Source of the DNA: Baylisascaris procyonis
Lineage: Eukaryota > Nematoda > Chromadorea > Rhabditida > Ascarididae
Reading direction: 5' to 3'
Assembly: GCA_037389465.1 (NCBI GenBank)
Contig: JAZARR010000230.1
Coordinates: forward strand, 5,783,501-5,847,500
DNA length: 64,000 bases
How positions within the stretch are numbered: position 1 is the first letter of the stretch; each line of letters begins with the position of its first letter. Position numbers and translations under genes: made by a program. This document shows positions 24,225 to 35,633 of the stretch, piece after piece. A model generated the notes under the pieces. That model saw only the letters and a list, made by a program, of their open reading frames with translations, was not told the origin of the DNA and ran no database searches.

Positions 24225-27200
24225 CTATGCAACTTTGGTCTTTCCATTCTTCGAAATTCATAGCATCCGGTAACAACCTCCCAGTCGATATGACATGAGA
24301 GGGACGATAAAGACCGATATTCAAGACGGAGCTGCTACCTACCCTTCCCCCACTGATGACGCTGCGATGCGGATAAAGTCAGAGATCGAGGAAAGCCAAA
24401 GGTTTATGATCTGGGTCATTGTACATCACGTTTTAAAATTGCATAATACGGTGCTGGATGAGCAGTCGCTTAAAACTCCGTTCTTCAAATTTGTGAAAAC
24501 TGTAAAGTAGCGCATTAGCAACACGGCTAGGTAGTCCGTATAACGGAACCAGTAAGAACGCTTCATCTTTTTTGGTTTTGATCATCGATCTTTATTTACG
24601 ACTGAGATAAAACTCTACCTTATTTTAATTAAATCAACCTACACACGCAAAGTTGCTAATAATTGATGCTGAAATATCTTTTATGAGGTCATTGAATCAA
24701 TCATATGTGTCTTTATTTGTGTTATAATTGATGTGCGATTTATTATGTTGAAGTTTGCAACTTTCTTTATCAGAGAGAATTCATTCACGATGAGTTTCGT
24801 TTACTTTGGAAATCAGTTGTGATTACACATCCACCCACAAGATAAACTACTGAAAAACACTATTATGGATGTGTCGAAAGTATCTGCATTGCTTGAAACA
24901 GTATATGTTCTCCTGTGCAATTTGCATTCCTTGAGCTTTCCAACCGTTCATCAAGATGCCAATCTTTCAAGTTATCAAGTTTTTAAATCATCAATCAAAT
25001 AAATCAATCTGCCTTTCAAGTTTCTAACTAATCAGGTTGTTCTTCTTTCAATTCCTTGCCTGGTACAATGAATTTGCATTCTTTAGATCCAACCATTCCA
25101 CATAAAAAAAATTTTTGAAAACCTTCTAAATGATGTTTACAACGATTTCAATCGAGTCTTATTTCTTATAGTTATGGCATAACTTCACTTCTCACCTGTT
25201 CAGGTGAGTCCAATTTACAAAAAAAAATTTAAGTTTTCGCTATCAGTTAGTTACGATTTGTTTTGAGTGCCTCTCAATGGTACTCCAGTGGAAGCTCTCT
25301 TCATTTCGTGTTAATCGCTCTTTTAAGAATCATATAGTGCAATTATTCCGGTGTACCACATGCGCACTATTTGTTTAACCGAGAATGAAAAGAATGAACA
25401 AGAATACTGCAAATGGAATCCAGCTTTCATTCTATTTCTAAGAATCTGTCAATAAGAATTCACCTGAATTTGGCAAGTATAGGCGCCTCTTCTAGCCATT
25501 CTTCTTGTCGATGATGGTCGTACGTCGTTCCTGTGTTATCGTGACTTGCTGGTCACATTCACAATCAAATGTACCGTTCAATGATCGTTATGCTATTTCC
25601 CTTGACACCCGAACAGTGCCTACGCATTTTACTTGTCACTAACGAATTAAAAAGCGAAGAAATGTTTCTATAGGCCACAAGAAACTCGAAAACTTTCACA
25701 GTAGTTCGCTGCTTATGTAAAGGGCCGATAATGACATTCATTTGCATGAAACAATCATTTAAAAGCACTAAGCAGATTTTTCTTCTAATTTTAGATGAAA
25801 TCGGTGTGTTCACAGAAAGGAAGAGCACAGATTAGCGTTGGAAAGGAAAAGAAGGCGCCGAGTGTGTTAGTGGCATAAGCGCCGTTCAACGACTGGCGAT
25901 CCACCACGCTTCCAACATCGGCTTTCAATGGCAACAACGAATCGAATACGCAAACACAAAATCAGGAAAATTTTGGCATATACTCAACTCATATTCGCAA
26001 TAATCAATATACAATAACAACTTGTTTTCGGCACTAAGCTGCAACAAACGAAGAAACATACTAAAAGAGATGGCATGATACGCGCTTTTGCAATCCTCTT
26101 CGTCACAGCAAATAGTTTTATAATTTATTAAGAAATAATGAACTTTTGAAAATCTTCAGCAAACGATGCGTTCTCCCGATCCAGCAGCTAATCGTTTCGC
26201 AGATGAAGATTACAAAAAAACGTCATTCTTTTAATCCACAAAATGCCTACAATTTCTTCTGAAGTACGTAACCATCTTTAAATTTAATATAGACCGTCAT
26301 CCTCAATACTCATTGTACGTAGCAAAATTTCATAAATCTAATTTCAATAATTCTCAAAATTCAAACTTTCGGGTCGACAAACATGCTGACAGACAAGCCC
26401 ACAGACAGCGAACGTTAGGATGTGTTTTGGAAATGTAAAGTTGCAAATGCGATTTGTAAATGCCTCTGAATTATTACATAAATCATATACACTTTAGTAC
26501 TGCTGGAAATGAATCGAACTTCAAGGTCAAAGATGTTTCATAGTATTGGGAAGGAATCGTCGGCCCGCAAGTTCACTGACTGACATTTTCCAATATATGA
26601 AACTACGACAACTTCAACAATAAAGAGTTTTGGCGAACTTTTGAGGAATTTCTTCAGCGAAAAATAGAATGATGAGAGAATGATTTTTCTAAAAATATTT
26701 AATATTTTCCATGTGAAATAGGAATTTTTTCCAAATATCTATACAATAATCGTTTCATGTCGTACTCTGCATTCAAAACGTTTTTACTATCGATGGCTTC
26801 ATAAAGGCTTTCAGTTATGAGACTTATGAATGCTAATAGACTCAAAGTTTTGTGAATCTAGAGAAAATTATTGTAAAATAAAAAAGACTAGCTTGATTAA
26901 AAAAAAACTCTTATATGCATATAATGTTTGTTTGAAATAAATAACATAGAATGTCATGTAATAATATGATCCCATCAACAATTATAGAATTTTGTATAAA
27001 TTTTTTGAGAATGGAAACGTTATTAACGTCGCATTAACCATCAACAGTACTAACTTTTCACTGCATAATTTTATGCAAAATAAATAAAGATGCTCGCTAC
27101 ATAAAGATATTTGTTATACGCAATCGATATAAGAGATAATCGAATGGCAATGAAGAAAACCGATGAAATGGATCATTGAATCGTTTATTGTATATTTTAA

Positions 27201-30200
27201 AGATAAGTGGGCGGAATGCTGCATTACATGTAGATGAGTCATATACTCATAGAAAGCGAGCAAGGAATAAATGATAAGAAATTTATTAGTGATGATATCT
27301 ATAAGTGATGATGGAGAAGTAATGTTGCAGCTGCTGTTGACTATGGCAAACAATGAGTGAAAGGGGAGTTGATGGTTGTGCTCACGAATCGAGATTATAT
27401 TGGTTGGTGCGGTGAGTAGGCTGTGATTTTCAAACTAGTTCATCGTCTCAGTCTGCTACATGCAATGTGTTCGTTTCATTTGCAATACGCTTTTCAGTCT
27501 CGATGCGTTTACCAATTCACTTCACACATAAGCTACTTATAGGAAACGATCAACTGAGTGCGCTGCAGCTATTGTAGCTGCCAATATCGGAGATCTCCAC
27601 GTTTTTCCGGCTATGGAATCATCCCACTAACGATGTTTCTATTGCAATTGAAACATCTTCCGTTCCGTCATTCTCCCAAGAGTTTTCACTGTTGTCCTTT
27701 TTTGCAAAGTTTTCTTACAGTTTTTTTCTTCCGTGGGATCCTCTAATGGGACCAGTAAATGTTTTTTCTCTATGTAATTAATCCATTTTTTTGACTCACA
27801 AAAAAGGTTGATTCACTAAAAACTTCGTTCTGCACCGACGCAGTATCTACAGAATGTTGAAGCTCATTAAGAAGTTGATGCATCGAGTTTCTTCATTACA
27901 ATGAAATAAACCTATTGAAGAATGTCATGCAAAATGAGACTATATGAATATTGATATTTCCTCACCTCTTAAAGGTTCCCTTCGTTCGTTACTACGAGTG
28001 ACTTGGGAAAGGAAATTCTATGAAGTCATTTTGGCAAATAGTATAAATATCAAATAACATTTCGATATTATCACTAATATCAGCGGAAGGAAACATGAGA
28101 TAAGAGGATGAAATGAAAACAACTAAGCGAAAATATGAATTGTGGTAACAGCGATGAGGAACGATGCAATCAGCTCAACTAGTAATGAACGAATATTTGT
28201 GGCATAGGAAGATGTAAGTGGAATGCGACGAAAGAGTGAATTGAGAAGCAGACCATTGTTGAAACACAATGTTGATTCTGCAGAAGGGGACACCGACTCA
28301 GCGAACAGCATGTGGCATATTCCCTCTCAATACTCTCAGTGAATGCAATCTAGAGCGGTCTATTTCTTGACAATTCTGTTGAGTAATTTTTTCCCTAAGT
28401 TTGTTATGATAGTAAGGTTGTAATATGATGAAGTAGGTGGACATTAGAAATATTGCCCATTCTCCATTACCATCTGAAAATGAATTATGACTAAGTCAAA
28501 TAGAATGAAATTTAAATTCTTTCTAAATTTATCGTCAAAAAAATTTGCATAAATGGATTCAGAATTCTAGTTTCCATTTTAATTCATAAACGATGGCCCT
28601 AGCGAAGACAATCGAGATGTATATTCGGTGGGCGACTATGCAATTTTTTACGCTTTCCTCCTAGCATCTCTACAAACAGTGCCGACACTTCACTCATGAT
28701 AAAAACATGAGCGGATTCTTTAGACGTTAGCAATGGCCCTAAGTTGTCCTTTCATTCACCGTAAAGGTGAGTGAAAGAATACAGAAGTTCAAGTTCGGCT
28801 GTGCTATTGAAATATTGTGCGATCCTGTCATAGAGGCTGCCCATAGTATTGCACTTCCGTTCGATGCATCTCACTTGCAGCTGATCCCATTCTTGAAAGA
28901 GGAATATCATTATTTTGAACCATGGAAATTCACAATTACAATCATAAGGCAGTCGCCTGTTTTACGAAAAAACAGTGGGCAATTACTATCTCATCGCGTT
29001 TCGCATAGATGTTGGGGTTGACTCGACGACGATTTCTGGACTTTGGATAACCGTAAACAAGCTGTGATTTCGTTAACAGGATTTTCGATCAGTGCATGAG
29101 GATGTATACTGAACGTAGCTTTGCGATGCATGATCAAGCAGAAAAATGACTGGGGAATGAGATTTTCGCAGTGAGAAAGAGCTTATGAACATGTGATTAT
29201 GGTGGAATTGATATCAGTGCAGCTAAAGCGGTTCGAACAAAGCACGGTGGTTTCGTTCAGTTGACATGCCATCAGATTCTGCGTTTTGTGACTGTTAATT
29301 TTGCTGAAGGTCAGGGGCATTTGACGAGGAGTCTCTATTCTTTAGTTTTCACACAACGCAAACTTATCATCCAACCGAAGTCTCATTTAGCGGAAGGAGG
29401 GGCAAGCGCACTTAAAGTATTTACTCGTGATTTAAAGTACTGTTGACGTTAGGAGTGCATTAGAGCGACCATTGTAATGACGTTTTGGGAATCCCGACTA
29501 ATCTTCTGGTACTAGTCAATTGCTCAAGAAGTTCACTGATAATTTTTAACTCAATGAGTAATGAATTAAAATATGCAGGATCAATTATTTTATATATTTC
29601 TTGCTCAATGATTGATCACTCGATTGCAAAAAAATATTGAAATAACCTTTCGTTAATGCAAAATTCGTAAAAAAAAAAAAGCATTCATAACTTAGCTAAA
29701 TCGTTTTGAATCGAAAACTCAAATCGAATCAAGATTGGCGATTAATGTGGTAAATAATTTCAGAAAATTGATTTTGCTATTACGAATCGTCATTGAAGGT
29801 CATCTTTTCTCGCTCATCAGTTGTAAGCGTGAATTAGCTCAATACATGCATATACAATAATTTTCAGCAATTCTTGCACAACATCTCAACTTTCGAGCGA
29901 TGAATTGTTCCTCAAATATGAGAATCTTACGTCCTTACTGTTGACATCGTTGGCATTGTAAGCGTTCTGTCAACAAACTATTATCTCGAAAAAAGTAAAC
30001 CGGAAAAAAAATATCTATCTTCTTTCATCACTCAAGAAAAAAAAAGAAAGAACAAAACCCAATTTTTTATGCTTCCATAGAATAGTAATTCTAAATAAGT
30101 AAGTAAAATTAAAAACAATACAATAAAAATTATCTCTTATGGATGTTATATTCAGATTTTTATAAAACATCAACCATGGCTGATATCTTTGCTGAAGAAT

Positions 30201-31060
30201 GGAGAAAAATTTTGCCGACTCAAAGCGACGAAATCAAATGAGGAAATGATTCATTGAATGTGTCGACAATGATATTGCGATCAAAAAAGCAATTCATTTA
30301 GCAAAAGTGCTCAACACAATTGTCGACGCAAATCGCCGATAAATTGTGCTCCCTTATGTAATAATTTACAAACGATGCTAAAAATTTGCACTGTTTCGTG
30401 TGGTGATGAACGTTTGAGCAGTTTAAAACGTTCGTTGCCACGGCATTTGGTTTAAGTCGAAAATTTGGGTCTGTGAGTGCATTAAAAGGGAAATGAAGGA
30501 GGAGGGGAAGAAGGAAGAAGTGTTAATATTGTTCATCGACCACATATTTCAAAAACATCCATTAAACGAATTCACAAATGTATGAAATCCGAATATTACA
30601 CCTAAAATCAGCTCAATCAAGGAGATCGATTTTTGAGTTCAATAAGATTCTTAAATTTTAAGCAATCCGCTTTCTTTTTCATTTTGCGATATTTATGGAA
30701 ATTATTTCAAATTCCACTGCTTATCTGATCTGGAGATCTTTATTTAGCTGAATTTCATAGAGCAGTGATTTTTGAAAATTTTCGCAAAATCTACAATACT
30801 GCAGAAATGCATCGTTGCTAATATAGATGGAAATTTGCCTACATCTCAAGCAATTAATTTCCATTTCTAATCATTGATAGTGAAAATTCCATAGCACCAC
30901 TGTTTGTAATTATTTAAAATTATTTAATTATTTAAAACCATGAACGCACCATAAATTAAAAACATGAGATTATATAAAACTGTAAATGCAAAATGAAATA
31001 AAATAAATGAACCAGAAAGTAGTGAAATCGATCGAATTTGTAAAAAAGATATCCTGAGAA
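24225..31060. other. Largely non-coding AT-rich interval
   Basis: I find no gene here that I can support. Open frames of 60-90 codons occur on both strands but lack consistent splice partners. These include 24295-24510 (+), 25565-25828 (-), 28123-28311 (-) and 28767-29021 (+). A near-perfect hairpin lies at 28749-28777. The 28.7-29.4 kb segment is somewhat richer in G and C than its surroundings and is open in several frames. Confidence 0.4.
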
Positions 31061-31077
31061 AAGAACAAAGACTTGAA

Positions 31078-31158
31078 AGGTGTACACGTTTCGGCCCTTA
31101 TTCGTTTACGTGTGCACCTGAGTTATGCGCGGGCCATCATCAGAACGATACGCATAAC
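31078..31158 (-). repeat. Self-complementary motif, hammerhead-like or Penelope-terminus-like
   Basis: Read on the minus strand, CTGATGATGGCCC is followed about 30 bases later by GGGCCGAAACGTGTACACC. The GGCCC/GGGCC arms pair, and CTGATGA plus GAAAC are the core boxes of a hammerhead ribozyme. Two further inverted repeats interleave with this: GTTATGCG with CGCATAAC, and AGGTGCACACGT with ACGTGTACACCT (one mismatch). Penelope-like retroelements are known to carry hammerhead motifs in their terminal repeats. One extra T after CTGATGA departs from the strict consensus, so activity is doubtful. No reverse transcriptase or GIY-YIG frame is visible nearby, so this would be a solo terminus or small non-autonomous element. 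Confidence 0.45.
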
Positions 31159-32044
31159 CCTGTTAGTCAAATGATAAAAAGTTGTAATGTTAGTGAAACA
31201 GAACAATGTAAAGGGCAGCTTAATAAGGAGACAGATAGAGGTAGAAAAGAGGACCTGGAAACGCAAAAAACGAGGAATAGAATGAAGAAAGTCAAGATTA
31301 TTCTATGATGTAGTTATCGAAAAGCTACTATAATAAAAAGAATATTATGAAAGTAAAATTGAAATCCCGCTTGTAAACGCGCTGTCGTACGTAATAGTTC
31401 TGATGTTAATGGTGGTCGTGGAAGTAGAAGGTTCCAGCAATGCATCAATTTTGGCGCTATATGGTGCTGTAGACCATTGTCAGATCAATATTTTAGTGAA
31501 TCTTTATAAAGGAGAATCGTGATTCGCGAACCAATAAATATATTTTTTCATGAAGTTAGCACTATTGCAGTTAATTAAAACCACTTTTTCTGATATGGAG
31601 TACCCCATTATTAAGTAAATAATGTTAATAACCTAGATTCTATTAATGTAATTATAAAAATCAAGCTATTATGTTAATTGTATTTTGCTATTAGAATGCA
31701 CCAGACCCGTTTATTCCATGAAGTACCTATGTCTTTAATCTCACCATGTGTAAGATACTAAAGCCCATAAAAAATTGTATCAAGCAAATTACTAATACTC
31801 TGTCTGCTTGGGTAAACAAACTTATATATCAATTCCGGTTTATTGTTCAATGCCTTGTATATAAACTTTTTCATAATGAAAATACTAAGACCTTTATCCC
31901 TATAATTTTTAAATAGGTCTTTGCACTTGTTGATGAAATCTTCTTTAATCTTTTCTTCAAGGAATCATTCTGAATCAATCGTAGAACGTGAGAAGGTGCC
32001 TATGGGTGAGCCTAACATCTCAATGATGAAAAAATGATGTGAGT

Positions 32045-32203
32045 TCAGGAAATATGCATTGTACATGAAATAGGAAACAAAAGAATTGGCCAGCCATGCC
32101 AAAGAAGCTGACGCAATATGCATTCTTGAATATCGCTGAGCTGAGACCAATGTGTGGCACAAATTACGAGCAGAAATAGAAGGCAAGCAGCAGCTGCTTT
32201 CAT
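32045..32203 (-). CDS. Candidate small secreted peptide, 52 aa
   Basis: Minus-strand ATG-to-TGA frame beginning MKAAAACLLFLLVICATHWS, which has the charge, hydrophobic core and small residues of a classical signal peptide. The remaining 32 residues include two cysteines (QECIL, PISC). It is too short for a known enzyme family; a neuropeptide-like or effector peptide is conceivable. A further exon could follow a GTACAA donor near the end. The call rests on the signal peptide alone. Confidence 0.3.
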   Translation of the reverse strand: MKAAAACLLFLLVICATHWSQLSDIQECILRQLLWHGWPILLFPISCTMHIS

Positions 32204-32209
32204 ATTTTA

Positions 32210-34430
32210 AGCGATTCCGTTTCCTCGCTAATCACTTTTAAAGACGTTCGTATTTTTGTGACAGCACCCTGAGTAAAATGCATTCAAATTATTAGGAGCC
32301 TTTGAAGCGTTATAACTCCTCTTAAAATAAATGTCTTGATGTAAATGTGGTACCTGAGTTGATCCTATAGTTTGTACGATAAAGCAGAATCCCGCCAACC
32401 AATGCTCAGTGGCATTCGAGTTGAGACTACCGAACAGACCAGACGTACGCACATCCGCACATACAAGATCTTGTTTTAAAACAATTTCGCAAAGCAAATT
32501 TGCAAAGGTATAAAATAAAATGTGAAGCCTGTAAGGAAAGTTTGTATAGAAGTTCTTTCGCTAGCAATATAATGTTGGGTATTCACAAAATCAACGATAA
32601 AAGTTCATGTCTAGACGGAACTCTCTTGGGAATAGTGTGTTAGCCTTAACGATGTTTCTTTACACAAGGCTCAGGTTACTTTTATCTAAACAAGAGCCAT
32701 ATCGCCATGGAGCATTTGATTGCAATGTCCATTCATCCTTACTGCAATCACCAATGAACATTTGCAAAATATAGAGGTTTAATAGTTGGTCATCAAAAAC
32801 TTCAACAACATGTAAACTATGCAACTCTTACTACTTATTTCAACAATAACGACAGTATGTTGTGAGAGGATAGTAAATAGTAACTGGGAAGGTATATAGA
32901 TTATCAATCTGCCCATTAAAAGCACATGTATAGTCTATCGCGCTATTGATGAGGTATGAAATGTGCATCAGAATCGACTGTTCAAGATTGCGAAACGAAT
33001 TGCATAGTGAATAGTAACTGGAAAGATGCCTTGCTTTCTGGTTTACAGTGGTCCAGATCGCTAACACTCGGAATGATAGACGAATATGGTTAAAAATTTT
33101 GAAGTGCCAAGTATGATTTTAAAGTGTAGGATTCCGGCGAGCTCTGATTGCTTCTATAAGAAGCATCTCTGTTAGATCCTTTGGCTGAATTATAATGAGA
33201 TATTCAAGAATATTTTTCACCGTGATAAATTTATGACTTTGCGTCCCAGAGTTAATGAGAATAATGTACACTATGTCTGTTGTTTTCATTAGTGTCTGAT
33301 CAGACAGCAAAATTCCTTAATGTGGTTTGCAGCTGCACTGGGATTTTATAATTTTAGAGATTCGGTCAGCAAAAGTGCATCGTTGCAATTATATATATGC
33401 CTCTCTGTCTGTTTGAAAGGTTGGGCTCGGTATCTCTTGAACGTTGAGTTATCAAATTTTGGTTATGTAATGGAAAAGTTCAAATGAATAATTCTGCTAC
33501 GCCTTTTGTTGATTCATCGAATTGGATAGCATTTAGTGGCATTTAAAGATGGGATGAACTTGTAAAAATATTGCTGATGTTCGATTTTCATTTTATACTT
33601 GTAAGGCTATAGAAGAACACAGAAAAACTGCACGAGAGGTAGATTCATGACTTGTGGAACTGATTACTCAGGTAAGCAGAATGCAATAGTGGATATTGTG
33701 CTATTTCTTTAACTCTTATTTTGCATTATGTGGTTAATTCCGAGTGTATTTCGTCAAAAAACGGACATGAGTTTTTTGAAGATATTTGTTTGTGTTATGT
33801 GCAGTTTCTTATTTGCAAGAAAAGCAAATCGTGAAATAACGTCATTCAGCATTCCTTGAAGGAACCGATGAACACTCGATCAAATATGAGGGAATGAGGA
33901 GAAGTGAAATGTTTGCTCGATAACAAATCGTACTATTGTTTACTAGTGATGCGGGATATCGGATTAGTTTTGTGTTGCTTTACTACTGATCATTGTGTGT
34001 ATACATTGCAAGAATCTGGGCAGGAAATTCGCGCAATAGCAAACATTCTATGGGCCTCAATATTTACGCCTACTGGATATTCTGTTGCCGTTAGAAGAGA
34101 ACTAGATCTCATTGACACTACGCAAGACTGTTGATTGATCTATGAATTGCATAAGAGCATCTTACTGCTTTGAATTTCATTACTTTACAGTTATGTGAAC
34201 AAATATATGCAATAGGTTGCTTTAGAAAAATCCTTACCTGAAAAACATTTATTGGAGCAGTAGTTATTTAATGATATACTAAGCTGAAAAAGTTTATGAT
34301 TTGCAAGCAAATCGCGATTATTTGCTGGTCCCTCTGTAAAAGCTTAAAGGAAAACTCTATGAATTACTTTATACAATGCCATCTCGGCAACACGTTCGTT
34401 CGATACCATGATCTAAAAGAGTGCTGCATA
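32210..34430. other. Unassigned AT-rich interval
   Basis: Several open frames of 60-90 codons occur on the minus strand (32228-32497, 32840-33067, 33119-33310), but both strands are open in places and no consistent exon chain could be built. I see no RNA gene or mobile element. Confidence 0.3.
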
Positions 34431-34496
34431 AAAATGAATATTCAATTTTTATTAACCGGTAGTGCCATTATTATTTCGATGGTTCACTCGGCGGAT

Positions 34497-34502
34497 TTAT
34501 TG
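34497..34502 (-). terminator. Polyadenylation signal for the long form of the downstream S28 gene
   Basis: An AATAAA hexamer on the minus strand, about 170 bases after the TGA at 34673-34675 that ends the long form. It supports transcription running through the two extra 3' exons. Confidence 0.45.
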
Positions 34503-34672
34503 TCTTCACAGGTGAGAGAAGGTAAATCAAACAGCAGTCGCCTACTGTTTTCATCATAGCTGATTTCGTTTGCTGTACGACATAATGCGTTTTACAACGA
34601 AACTGTACGAATGTGAGGGGCAGTTTTAAATAGCAAGCATACGTCACGCTAAACATCCTTCTAAACATAGAA

Positions 34673-35633
34673 TCATATACGAGGAATGAGCATAAGGATG
34701 AACTGGAAGAGAAGCGGCGACACAGATAGAACAATGTGCTCAGCAGATGACGTCGTGACGGCTGAAAATAGTGCCAATACTAAATTTATTGAAATATAAT
34801 AAAGCAGTAAGCGAAAGCTTAAAGTAGAGATGAAAACCGAAAATGAGTCAAAGACAGCGAGTAATCTTAGAGCCTCATTGGCCGCATTTATGAGCTCTTC
34901 CACATAGGTTTCTTCGACTTGAATTCTTATTCAAAAAGTTGGAGATGCCAGAAGCTCTCAAGCTTATAGAAAAGGATTAAGATTATGTGTTGCTTGTCAT
35001 GGATCACCGCTAATTTCATCACCGATCACTTCTTGTGAAGATACATAATTTTCTCGCCCAGTCATATGGGTGTTTCTTTCGTTATGATGTTCTCATTCTT
35101 TAGCTGTGAGAAACAATTTTTTCCTTTTGAAATAAGTTGAATATCAAATCCTGAAAGTCATGTTCATAAGGACAGTTCCTGCAGTATAGTAGACGTTATT
35201 GTGCTGAGTGAGGAAGAGCAGAATGCGATAGGCAAGCCTTCTCCTTACCTTCAATCTCAGCAAGAAGAAGAACCCCAAATATACGAAATTTCGAAGAATT
35301 TGACCAATGAAAGGATGCAGAAAATAGCCTTTTCTACTTAGGATTTACTGCGAAAGTGTCCATTGCCTTTCCTCGAAATCCAGTTTTTTAGAGTCTAAGT
35401 TTTCTTAAGGTCGGCAAGAATGCACCCAGCATAGAAGGTACGAAAAATTCTTCAGATATATCTAAAGCAGCTTTCTCTATTACGAAAGATTACATTAACA
35501 TCGTGAAACACTTTTCTTTGTCTCCGAGGCATTGAGGAGGAAGAAATAAACTTACCGGTTGAGGGAGATGTGGTCTGAATAGAGGAAGGTGCTATTGGAG
35601 TAGAAGAAGATGCTGTCACTTCGCTAACCGGAC
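34673..35633 (-). other. Alternative 3' exons of the S28 gene: Ser/Thr stalk plus hydrophobic end
   Basis: Exon 35633-35556 encodes [17 protein letters not shown] and more Ser/Thr. It is flanked by a strong TTTCAG acceptor and a GTAAGT donor. Exon 34761-34673 follows a TTTTCAG acceptor and encodes [18 protein letters not shown], then FILMLIPRI and TGA. Phases (1, 1, 1) join them to the donor G/GTAATTAG at 35927, inside the last codons of the short form, so that the short-form stop codon falls in the intron. A Ser/Thr-rich linker with a C-terminal hydrophobic run of about 20 residues and no cytoplasmic tail is the usual look of a GPI-attachment signal or tail anchor. Confidence 0.62.

Noticed and set aside
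25455..25570. Minus-strand open stretch with DCECDQQVTITQERR
   Set aside because: Both strands are open, no clear acceptor in phase, and no partner exon.
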